A stretch of 43,445 nt of DNA from assembly GCA_030272815.1 (NCBI GenBank), contig JAJSZT010000025.1:1-43445 (forward strand). Reading direction: 5' to 3'. Below are positions 9,627 through 16,787 of this stretch, piece by piece (within the stretch, counting starts at the first letter, position 1; every line of letters starts with the position of its first letter). The translations under genes were made by a program, and so were the position numbers. The notes below the pieces were generated by a model, which worked only from the letters and a program-made list of their open reading frames with translations, made no database searches and had not been told where the DNA came from. This DNA is from Deltaproteobacteria bacterium (GTDB lineage: Bacteria; Desulfobacterota; Desulfobacteria; Desulfobacterales; ETH-SRB1).

Positions 9627-11294
9627 ATGAACTCTGAACCTGACAACCTGAGTAGTTGCAATGTTTCAATTCATCTCAGAAGTATGTCTGAAAAACATCC
9701 TCACAAAAGAGCAGTTGTCTATCCTGCAGCCCGGGATAAATACAATAGGGTTGCTTACTCTCATCTAACCTTCCAGCAGCTTGATCGGGAATCCGACTAT
9801 TATGCTTATGGACTCGAAAAGGCAGGGATTAAACAGGGAACAAGAACTGTTTTGATGGTTAAACCCGGCATTGAATTTTTTGCCTTGACATTTGCAATAT
9901 TCAAGGTTGGAGCTGTACCTGTTGTTGTTGATCCAGGCATGGGAATAAGCCGGATGCTGCGCTGCCTTGAAGAAAGCCGTCCCAATGCTTTTATAGGCAT
10001 ACCAATAGCCCATGCGCTGAGAAAACTGCGACCAAAATATTTCAAAACAGTAAAAACATGCATAACTGTCGGCAGGCGCTGGTTCCGGGAAGGATTAACC
10101 CTTAATGATATTCGTTGTAAATCCAATAAACCATATAACATTGCCAAAACCAGACAAAACGATACGGCAGCTATACTGTTTACCACAGGCAGCACAGGCC
10201 CCGCTAAAGGTGTAGTATATACTCACGGCACATTTGACGCCCAGATAAGACATATAAAATCCCATTTTAATATAACTTCTGATGAAATAGATCTTCCCAC
10301 ATTCCCTCTCTTTGCCCTTTTCGACCCAGCCTTGGGAATGACGGCAATTATACCGGATATGGACCCCACAAAGCCTGGATTTGTTAACCCTGAAAAAATC
10401 ATAGAGCCTATTATGAATCAGGGAGTCACTAATATGTTTGCATCTCCTGCCCTGCTGAATCGAGTGGGACGATACTGCAAAAACAAAGGCTTGACCCTGC
10501 CTTCGCTAAAAAGAGTTATTTCCGCAGGCGCTCCGGTTTCTCCATCAAATATCGAAAGATTTGCTTCAATTTTATGTGACGGCGCCGAGATTCACACTCC
10601 TTATGGCGCCACCGAAGCAATGCCCGTGATATCAACAGGAAGCAAAGAAATACTGTCCGAAACAGCAGAGCTGAGCAAGAAGGGCTTCGGTATATGCGTA
10701 GGCCGCTCTATCGGCGAATTGGAAGTGCGCATAATTGAGATAAATGATAATCAAATCGAAAAGTGGTCCGATGATATCATTCTTCCTGATGGTGATACAG
10801 GTGAAATAACGGTGTCGGGAGATCTGGTCACAAAGCAGTATTTTCGTAAACCAAAGGCAGATGCGCTTTCCAAAATAAAAGAAGGGGATAAGATATGGCA
10901 CAGGATGGGAGATCTCGGCTGGATGGACAAAAATGGAAGGATATGGTTCTGCGGCCGAAAAAATCAGCGAGTGATTACAAAAAACGGCTTTATGTTCACA
11001 ATACCCTGTGAAGCTATATTCAACAACCATCCAATGGTGTTTCGAAGCGCCCTTGTCGGAGTCGGTTCTCCGCCAAACCAGAAACCGGTGATATGCATTG
11101 AGCTGGAACATAACAAAAAAGAAAAAAGAAAAAAACTTATTAAAAAAGAACTCCTTGAACTTGCAAAAAGCAGTGTCCTGACAAAGGATATTGAAACAAT
11201 ACTTTTTCACAAGGCATTCCCAGTTGATATAAGACATAATTCAAAAATTTTTCGTGAAAAACTGGCAATATGGGCAGAAAAAAAGGTGAATTGA
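9627..11294 (+). CDS. oleC: OleC, beta-lactone synthetase (AMP-forming ligase fold)
   Basis: A 555-residue ANL-superfamily adenylating enzyme of normal OleC length. It activates the 2-alkyl-3-hydroxyacid with ATP and closes it to a cis-beta-lactone. The phosphate-binding loop TTGSTGPAKG is at residues 186-195 and the A5-type motif YGATEA follows near 330. A basic Lys-rich stretch near the C-terminus precedes the final helix. It starts 12 bases after oleB with no strong ribosome-binding site, so translation probably depends on the upstream gene. Together with oleA and oleB it forms three of the four olefin genes; oleD lies at 39694. Confidence 0.9.
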   Translation: MNSEPDNLSSCNVSIHLRSMSEKHPHKRAVVYPAARDKYNRVAYSHLTFQQLDRESDYYAYGLEKAGIKQGTRTVLMVKPGIEFFALTFAIFKVGAVPVVVDPGMGISRMLRCLEESRPNAFIGIPIAHALRKLRPKYFKTVKTCITVGRRWFREGLTLNDIRCKSNKPYNIAKTRQNDTAAILFTTGSTGPAKGVVYTHGTFDAQIRHIKSHFNITSDEIDLPTFPLFALFDPALGMTAIIPDMDPTKPGFVNPEKIIEPIMNQGVTNMFASPALLNRVGRYCKNKGLTLPSLKRVISAGAPVSPSNIERFASILCDGAEIHTPYGATEAMPVISTGSKEILSETAELSKKGFGICVGRSIGELEVRIIEINDNQIEKWSDDIILPDGDTGEITVSGDLVTKQYFRKPKADALSKIKEGDKIWHRMGDLGWMDKNGRIWFCGRKNQRVITKNGFMFTIPCEAIFNNHPMVFRSALVGVGSPPNQKPVICIELEHNKKEKRKKLIKKELLELAKSSVLTKDIETILFHKAFPVDIRHNSKIFREKLAIWAEKKVN

Positions 11295-11315
11295 GTTTCA
11301 CCAAAGGAGAAGTAC

Positions 11316-12170
11316 ATGGGACAGACAAAGATCACCGTATTGTGTGAGAATACTGCTGGGGGACCAATGGGCTTGACTGGAGAACACGGCTTCTCCGCCC
11401 TGATTGAAAAAAACGGACAAAAAATCCTTTTTGATACAGGCCAGGGCATGTCCCTCGCCAATAACGCACAGGTACTAGGAATCAATCTGGCGCAACTCAA
11501 GAGGGTTATTCTAAGTCACGGCCATTATGATCATACAGGGGGCCTCCCATCTGTGCTGTATCCGCCGCGAGGGGTCGAGGTTATTGCACATCCGGAAATT
11601 TTTTCAAAAAAATACGCTGAATTAGAAACACCTGCCGGCAAACAAAGAGTTTTCATCGGCATCAAATATTCTCAAGACTATCTGGAAGGCGCACTGCAGG
11701 CCCGATTCAACTTGATACGGAAGTTTTCCGAAATCGCGCCGGGAATCTTCTTTTCAGGGGAAGTGCCGAGAAAGACGGACTTTGAATACCCGGACAAAAG
11801 GCTCAAGGTAAAGCATAAGGGAAAAATCACTGACGACCCACTATTGGACGATATCAGTCTCTTGATCGAAACGGATCAGGGACCCGTTATCCTGCTTGGA
11901 TGTGCTCATTCCGGGGTGGTCAATATCATGAACCATTTTTCGGCCAAAACGGGACACAAGAAATTTCATGCCGTGATCGGAGGCACACATTTAGGCTTTA
12001 TGATGGGGTCTGGTCAGCAGCTAAAAAAGTCTATGGATGCATTTGACGACTATGCAGTGGAGCTCATTGCCGTCTCCCACTGTACCGGACAGGAAGCCGC
12101 GGCTATATGCTACAACAGATTCAAGAGCCGCTTCGCCTTTGCCTGTGCTGGCTGGAGCAAGGTGTTATAG
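11316..12170 (+). CDS. MBL-fold metallohydrolase of the COG1237 type
   Basis: A 284-residue metallo-beta-lactamase-fold protein. The metal-binding motif HGHYDHTGG has His68, His70, Asp72 and His73, with later ligand candidates in GCAHSG, GGTHLG and SHCTG. It resembles COG1237 proteins, which are often annotated as dihydropterin-ribofuranosyl-aminobenzene phosphate synthases, a substrate assignment that should not be taken as proven. A good ribosome-binding site (AAAGGAG, 11303-11309) precedes the ATG, and the gap after oleC is 21 bases, so it is probably cotranscribed with the ole genes. Whether it takes part in lipid metabolism cannot be read from the sequence. Confidence 0.85.
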   Translation: MGQTKITVLCENTAGGPMGLTGEHGFSALIEKNGQKILFDTGQGMSLANNAQVLGINLAQLKRVILSHGHYDHTGGLPSVLYPPRGVEVIAHPEIFSKKYAELETPAGKQRVFIGIKYSQDYLEGALQARFNLIRKFSEIAPGIFFSGEVPRKTDFEYPDKRLKVKHKGKITDDPLLDDISLLIETDQGPVILLGCAHSGVVNIMNHFSAKTGHKKFHAVIGGTHLGFMMGSGQQLKKSMDAFDDYAVELIAVSHCTGQEAAAICYNRFKSRFAFACAGWSKVL

Positions 12171-12233
12171 ATGACATGCTCTACAGAATGACCAGGCTAT
12201 TCCACCTTTTATCCAACGAACTATAGGGTATTT

Positions 12234-12362
12234 TTAGACGGAATAACAGGATAAACAAGATTTTGGATCTGTTTTATCTTCCACATGATCCCAGCCCATC
12301 CCCTTTAACTGCTCAATAAAGGGGATCTCCACATATGTCTTTTCATCAGGTGTTTGTGCCAT
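12234..12362 (-). pseudogene. Truncated 5' stub of hsdR (copy 1)
   Basis: This 42-codon frame begins [15 protein letters not shown] and matches the true HsdR N-terminus (start at 20068) for about 29 residues with few changes. It then runs into unrelated sequence resembling a common AACAGGATAAACAAGAT intergenic motif and stops. Homology begins almost exactly at the start codon. It follows the stop of the DUF3307 gene by 18 bases and has its own GGA-type ribosome-binding site. It is probably a remnant of a duplicated or displaced hsdR. Confidence 0.8.
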
Positions 12363-12380
12363 AAGTTTTCCTTATTGTTA

Positions 12381-13184
12381 TTAGACCAGCCCCACGAAAA
12401 ATTTCGTCGCGTACGCAATCGACATACCGTAGCCAAAACTCATTAGTGTTCCAATAATGATGTATTCAGCCTCCATCCTGTGCCTGGGATCTTTAACTTC
12501 TCCAAAACGAAAAACAGATTTTGCCGCAATCAGAAATCCAATACCTGAAAGCTGTCCCATCAGGATAAAAAGAAAAATTAAGCTGCGTTCAAGCTGCCCG
12601 ATCACTTTTCCGCCGTTTTTCAAGCCTCTGCTGCTTGTCTTTGTCTCCATGTCGACATCGTTTTCATTGTTCTTTATTTCATCAAGAAAAGGCCTTACAG
12701 CCATCCCAATAAGGATCCCTCCAGCTTTAACTGCCAAAATGGCACCTGAAAGAATGATTAACAGTTTCAGAAAGCCTTTTCCAAAAAGATCCACCCAAAA
12801 CAAGGAAATCGCATTCGCGCCAGCGCCGGCAACAGTACTCACAGGCGTAATTGTGATAGCCAGGATGATTATGATAAGAATATGGGCAGCCTGATCAATA
12901 AGAAACGCATAAATACTCCATTTGTTTGAGAGTCCTTCTCGTTTGACGGCCTTCTCTTTAATCCAATCGATAACAGGATGGGTGCAAAATATCACAAAGG
13001 GTATCCGCCATTGAGTCCAGACACCGCAAAGCACATAGCTTAAGATCGCCACTATGAACGAGTGCTTCAGGAGAATGAGAGGCCTTAGCTTATTCGATGC
13101 ATCCTTATCGGACTGAAAAATAAAGTCCCCGACAAAATGAGATGCCACAAGACAAATCAGCAATTGTTTTGCGATTTCATTCAC
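12381..13184 (-). CDS. DUF3307 family integral membrane protein
   Basis: A 267-residue polytopic membrane protein. The N-terminal half has the DUF3307 pattern: HFVGDFIFQ (His16, Asp20, Gln24), LLKHS near 40, and HPVIDW near 69-74, within hydrophobic helices. Further hydrophobic segments lie near 95-115, 125-160, 203-225 and 240-262, and a charged loop lies near 170-200. The family function is unknown. DUF3307 genes commonly sit next to SatD genes, as here, where the SatD-like gene is just upstream on the same strand with about 290 bases between them. The conserved His and Asp residues suggest a membrane-embedded active or metal site, which is an inference. Confidence 0.8.
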   Translation of the reverse strand: MNEIAKQLLICLVASHFVGDFIFQSDKDASNKLRPLILLKHSFIVAILSYVLCGVWTQWRIPFVIFCTHPVIDWIKEKAVKREGLSNKWSIYAFLIDQAAHILIIIILAITITPVSTVAGAGANAISLFWVDLFGKGFLKLLIILSGAILAVKAGGILIGMAVRPFLDEIKNNENDVDMETKTSSRGLKNGGKVIGQLERSLIFLFILMGQLSGIGFLIAAKSVFRFGEVKDPRHRMEAEYIIIGTLMSFGYGMSIAYATKFFVGLV

Positions 13185-13398
13185 TGGTCTTTTCTACCAT
13201 TTCGCTTCTCAGTGAGAAACCCCCCTGATGCTTTAACCTAAATTGAGCGGTTTTTTACTCGATCTGCGCCGATCTCTTGCGCATAAAGGCTTCGCAAAAA
13301 CCCTCGACATATCCACGGGTATGCCTGCGGTTTTTGCAACTCCTTATGCATCAAGATCTCAGCACATATCTTTGCAAAAAATCGCTCAACTTAGTTTA

Positions 13399-13475
13399 TA
13401 CAGGCTATTTGACCTTTAGTTCCAAACTACAGGCAATTCAACCTGTTTTTGATAAATACAGGCCATAGAACCTGT
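13399..13475. repeat. Three tandem 29-bp units, each with an 18-bp palindrome
   Basis: Units start at 13399, 13428 and 13457, exactly 29 bases apart, each beginning TACAGG. The second and third contain ACAGG-N8-CCTGT (13429-13446 and 13458-13475); the first has the same left arm and a decayed right arm (CCTTT). The array lies between the SatD-like gene and the DUF3307 gene and ends one base from the SatD-like stop. It could be an operator set, RNA hairpins in the leader of the membrane protein, or a small repeat. The rest of the 13185-13476 gap shows no gene. Confidence 0.75.
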
Positions 13476-13476
13476 T

Positions 13477-14151
13477 TTATGAATTTGACTGTTTCGGTAA
13501 ACTCTTTTCAAAAAAGCTTATAGCCTTTTCAATGGATTTCCAATCAGCGCCATTGAGATTGTCTACTACTGATTGCTGTTTGATGGGTTTATCCCACAGC
13601 AAAGCAATTCTATCTTGCTTCCATCCCTGTAAAGCCCCGGTAATAGCCAGCGAACGCTTGTCTGTCCAGCGGCGTCTAACAATGGCATCTACTAATTGCA
13701 CAACAATATCCAGCGCTGCTGATTTTTCATTCCCTGGAAAAATAAAACGCATGCAAACAGATTTTGAAATCTCTGCCAGCATTTTCCCTGAATTCCTGTA
13801 AGCTTCTCCGTCGCCTTCCGAAACGTTTGTGCCTGGAATAAAATCGATAGTTCCTACGCCAATGGCCATGCGGGTATCCACTTTGCTTAACTCCATACGA
13901 GATTTTATATACGCACGGTAGAACAATCCTAATCTAAGGGATTTGGATGGATCAGATACCAGCATTTGCCAGCTATCACCTCTAAAAATATCCACACTCA
14001 TCGAAACGTACTTTTTAAAAGCCTTGCGCAAAGCCTTTGATCCTTCCTTCATCACTTTATGAAGCTGTTGCCGTTTCTCTGGCGGCAGTTTTGAGGAATC
14101 TACAATATCCCCCGTAATAACCGCGTAAAGTTTTCCAGCTTCTATCTTCAT
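13477..14151 (-). CDS. SatD family protein (possible nucleotide-cyclase-like fold)
   Basis: A 224-residue protein recognised as SatD-like from its start, YAVITGDIVDSS (Asp15, Asp18), and the motif FRGDSWQ (Asp59) after one long helix. That layout, with D-I-x-x-S, a helix and then a G-D hairpin, resembles class III nucleotide cyclases, where two Asp residues bind metals. A conserved pair of Ser/Gly-rich and basic segments follows, and the C-terminus carries a helical HTH-like region (near 165-220). SatD function is not established. An AGGAG ribosome-binding site lies 9 bases upstream. The DUF3307 membrane protein follows downstream, the usual partner. Cyclase activity is only a hypothesis. Confidence 0.75.
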   Translation of the reverse strand: MKIEAGKLYAVITGDIVDSSKLPPEKRQQLHKVMKEGSKALRKAFKKYVSMSVDIFRGDSWQMLVSDPSKSLRLGLFYRAYIKSRMELSKVDTRMAIGVGTIDFIPGTNVSEGDGEAYRNSGKMLAEISKSVCMRFIFPGNEKSAALDIVVQLVDAIVRRRWTDKRSLAITGALQGWKQDRIALLWDKPIKQQSVVDNLNGADWKSIEKAISFFEKSLPKQSNS

Positions 14152-14243
14152 TTTGCTTTCTCCTATTTCTCACTTATACTTGCACTCGTCACCTAAGCCG
14201 GAAAGCTGTCAACAGGATGTCTGTGATAAAGCGAATGCACCAA

Positions 14244-14455
14244 CTATTCCCGGTTACAAACGTGACCTCTCTGAAATTCTGGCTGCAGTATGGCACTTTT
14301 TTGTAGAATTGCCGATTTTCCAATCAATTCCATAATTTCTGAGGACTTGCGCGGCTCCTGGCAAAAGTTCAAGACTTGTGCGGTAACTTGGTCCCGACCT
14401 GGTCCCAACATGTCCCCGACTTGTGCGGTCTCTTTCGAAACTGCAAGGGGATAAG
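14244..14455 (-). pseudogene. C-terminal fragment of an AlbA_2-type ATP-binding protein
   Basis: A reading frame without a start encodes [20 protein letters not shown] and then an LNFCQEPRKSSEIMELIG segment typical of the C-terminal winged-helix part of AlbA_2 (Schlafen-type) proteins. It ends in an aberrant tail and a stop. The [12 protein letters not shown] stretch and its DNA (about 60 bases) recur in the AlbA_2 gene at 21203-21745. It lies directly after the stop of the small antitoxin-like gene. Apart from this fragment, 14152-14466 shows no gene. Confidence 0.6.
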
Positions 14456-14466
14456 AAAGAATAGAT

Positions 14467-14685
14467 TCATATCCTGTCTTCTCTTTCCAGTACTATATCT
14501 TCAGATAGAAACCCTTTGCATTGTTTTAAGGCCTGCCTTACCTCTATATAATCAGCGGCGGTCGATTTGCTTTTTTGGGCCTGATTCGTCCGCTTTCGCT
14601 CGGTTATCAGGTCATATACTTTCGCCAATGCCTCGGGCTTTAATTCATCCAGTTCTTTTATGGTCTGTTCTTTTATATTAAGCAT
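14467..14685 (-). CDS. Small antitoxin-like protein, partner lost
   Basis: A 72-residue protein beginning MLNIKEQTIKELDELKPE, the pattern of short antitoxin-like proteins (DUF2281-like) in which a helical N-terminus LDEL..EALAKVYDLI precedes a charged C-terminus. A good GGAGG ribosome-binding site lies upstream. Where a toxin would be expected downstream there is only the AlbA_2 fragment. The family call is tentative; no catalytic residues are expected in such proteins. Confidence 0.5.
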   Translation of the reverse strand: MLNIKEQTIKELDELKPEALAKVYDLITERKRTNQAQKSKSTAADYIEVRQALKQCKGFLSEDIVLEREDRI

Positions 14686-14741
14686 TAAAACACCTCCCTG
14701 GATATTTTCTATATAAGGATCGTTGGATATGACAAAAATCG

Positions 14742-14921
14742 TTAAAATGAATTCAGTATTTGAGCGTCCGCAAAACCATGCCTGATTCCGATACTGACAG
14801 TCTCTATGTAAACTGAAAGCGGGAACTCAACTTGACCATAGAGTTCTTTTAACAAGTGGAGTGCATTCAGCTTTGAAAAAACCATAAGAGGACCGGCGTT
14901 TGAAACAACATTTAATGCCAT
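14742..14921 (-). pseudogene. Truncated DUF3368/PIN-type toxin
   Basis: A 59-codon frame starts with ALNVVSNAGPLMVFSKLNAL and LLKELYG, the N-terminus of DUF3368 PIN-like toxins, then stops at about a third of the usual length of roughly 160 residues. The remaining PIN acidic residues are missing. Its start overlaps the end of the UPF0175 antitoxin gene by 10 bases, the normal coupled layout of this toxin-antitoxin family. Confidence 0.7.
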
Positions 14922-15187
14922 TTAGAAAGTTCCTCTTTAATCGTTTGATCGGAATATTTTGGATCTATATTATGATGACGAGCTTCCCGGATCAGATCTT
15001 GTTTGTTAAGTCCCATTTGTTCTGCAACATAACCCAGAGAACCCACACCATCCCGATACAACTGAATCGCACGCTCTACTTTATACTGGTAAATGCCCAG
15101 ACGAATGATTTGTTTGAGAGTTAGCTCTTCTTCGGGCAGCCCCTTTATCCATGTGCGTGGTATTTTGACAGTGACATCTTGTTCCAT
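14912..15187 (-). CDS. UPF0175 family antitoxin
   Basis: A 91-residue protein with the UPF0175 core: AIQLYRDGVGSLGYVAEQMG (a helix-turn-helix), then LNKQDLIREARHHNI and a C-terminal SDQTIKEEL. These proteins are DNA-binding antitoxins that pair with DUF3368 PIN-like toxins. That partner follows here but is truncated, so the antitoxin looks orphaned. A GGAAA ribosome-binding site precedes the ATG. The degraded small gene at 15208-15492 lies 20 bases upstream in the same direction. Confidence 0.75.
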   Translation of the reverse strand: MEQDVTVKIPRTWIKGLPEEELTLKQIIRLGIYQYKVERAIQLYRDGVGSLGYVAEQMGLNKQDLIREARHHNIDPKYSDQTIKEELSKWH

Positions 15188-15207
15188 AATGCCGTTTCCT
15201 TTTGTAC

Positions 15208-15492
15208 TTATAATGCTTTGATATCATTTTCTATCTCGTTAATTTCCTGTTCAATATTCTTAACCTCAATTAAATCTTCCCAGCCAGGATGTTCCGACGC
15301 ATCGCCTTCCGCAACCTTCTGATTTAATTCTTCTACATTTGAAGTCTGGTATCTGGCTAAAATTTAAAAACGTTCTATCTGAAGCAATCGTTGTTTTTCC
15401 CTAAGATTCATAATTGCGCCCGAACGAATAAACTCTTAAGCAGATACAGCATATTTTTCGGATATTTTTTCTACCTGAGAAAAAGCGCTCAT
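15208..15492 (-). pseudogene. Small gene with two in-frame TAA codons
   Basis: A 95-codon frame opens with ATG after an AGGAGG-type site (GGGAGGTTTA upstream). It reads MSAFSQVEKISEKYAVSA, then TAA (15436-15438), EFIRSGAIMNLREKQRLLQI, TAA (15364-15366), and an acidic C-terminus ending IENDIKAL. No frameshift is needed. The composition is protein-like and fits a helical, antitoxin-sized protein, but I do not recognise the family. It is probably decayed. No other feature was seen in 15493-15709. Confidence 0.55.
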
Positions 15493-15709
15493 TAAACCTC
15501 CTTCCCGAATAAACGGAATCAAAACAGTGTAAATTTGCTGTCAATAATGATGCAATAAGATGACACCCATTTCAATATATTTTAGAAATTTATAATTCAC
15601 AATTCAAGCTTTTGACACCCATGTCCCACACCCATGTCCCATGTTTTCTTTTTGCGTCGGCTGCATTTGCATGGTTATGCCTTCTCCATTTCTTGCTATG
15701 CAGAAGCGA

Positions 15710-15952
15710 CTATAATAACTCAAACTCTGCATCATAAAATTTTGCCTTAAGCTTCTTTGACTCAAAGGCTCCAATATCTTCCAGGAAGTCAAAATAATCT
15801 TCCAAATTTTGTTCTTTCTTGAATGGCTTTTTTCTCATAGCAGCGAAGTCCTTTTTGGATAACAGAAGATCGGTTTCGAGATTAATTCTTTATGTTTTCT
15901 GCTTTTCTCCAACAATGTCATAATATCTCTCTACCTGGCTGTATATATCCAT
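15710..15952 (-). pseudogene. Small gene with one in-frame TAA codon
   Basis: An 81-codon frame reads MDIYSQVERYYDIVGEKQKT, then TAA (15890-15892), then RINLETDLLLSKKDFAAMRK and an acidic C-terminus ending KFYDAEFELL before a TAG. A downstream ATG at 15838 would give a 42-residue product. The reading is protein-like throughout and I do not recognise the family. A different 62-residue frame overlaps it (15604-15792) but looks non-coding. Nothing was seen in 15953-16067. Confidence 0.5.
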
Positions 15953-16067
15953 ACAACTTTAGGGCGAAAACGCCTATCAGCGCATGGTCGATCACGTTCA
16001 AAAAATCTATTAAAAGTTGAAAAGTTTTCTTAAACTTCATCAGTCTTATTAAGAGATGAAATCAGGC

Positions 16068-16787
16068 TCATAGATCTAAATCCGCCCCGTTTTCATTGAG
16101 CCAGCTTGCATGTTCTTTATAGTCCGGCATTACGCGGGATACCAGTCGCCAAAACCTGTCCGAATGAGCACGCTCAACAAGGTGAATCATTTCATGAACC
16201 AGAATATAATCAAAGACCCAGATGGGAGCCATGACCGAACGCCAGTTGAAATTGATAATACCGTTTCGTCCACACGATGCCCAGCGGTGGCCAAGGTTCA
16301 GGATCCTTATATTTTTTACTCTCACACCGATCCTTTTATCATATCGTGGCATGCGGGTTTTAAGCTGCTTTTTAATCTGTTTTTTGTACCAGGATATAAA
16401 GTGCTCGCGCGCATTGGCCTTTTCGCTTTCTGCGAGTTCAAAATAGCCGCGCCATAAGCGAAGCGGCTCTGCTTTCGGCAGTTTCCCAGACTTAATTCCA
16501 GCATTATCAAAAAATTTGAGCCGGTAACTCTTACCAAGATATAAGAATCCCTGGCCATTAACGAATTCTCTTTTGGGTCTTTCTCTATTTATGGCTTTCT
16601 TTTTTGCCAGTTTTTGATGAATCCATACATTCTTTTCAGAAATAAACTTCTCGATCTCATTCAGTTCTATTTGATATGGGGTTTTCACCATAACGGCCCC
16701 ATCTCTCTCAATGGAAATTTCCATAGATTTCCGGTTAGATCTCTTCAATCTATATTCAAGACCGTCCATCTTCACCGTTGTCATCAT
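16068..16787 (-). CDS. YgjP-like metallopeptidase domain protein (DUF45)
   Basis: A 239-residue protein with the zinc motif HEMIH (His198, Glu199, His202) and third ligand His208 in RAHSDRFW, preceded by the family segment LGHRWASC near 166-172. YgjP-like proteins are frequently found next to type I restriction genes; their substrate is unknown. The start overlaps the hsdR stop by four bases (ATGA), so translation is coupled and it is the last gene of the long operon. No signal peptide is seen, so it should act in the cytoplasm. Confidence 0.88.
   Translation of the reverse strand: MMTTVKMDGLEYRLKRSNRKSMEISIERDGAVMVKTPYQIELNEIEKFISEKNVWIHQKLAKKKAINRERPKREFVNGQGFLYLGKSYRLKFFDNAGIKSGKLPKAEPLRLWRGYFELAESEKANAREHFISWYKKQIKKQLKTRMPRYDKRIGVRVKNIRILNLGHRWASCGRNGIINFNWRSVMAPIWVFDYILVHEMIHLVERAHSDRFWRLVSRVMPDYKEHASWLNENGADLDL

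Noticed and set aside
10632-11237. 201-codon minus-strand frame inside oleC
   Set aside because: It is antisense to a well-supported ligase gene and has a Phe/Tyr/Cys-rich composition typical of a shadow frame.
13399-13475. Short CRISPR array
   Set aside because: Units repeat every 29 bases with only 11 bases between the palindromes, too short for spacers, and there are no cas genes.
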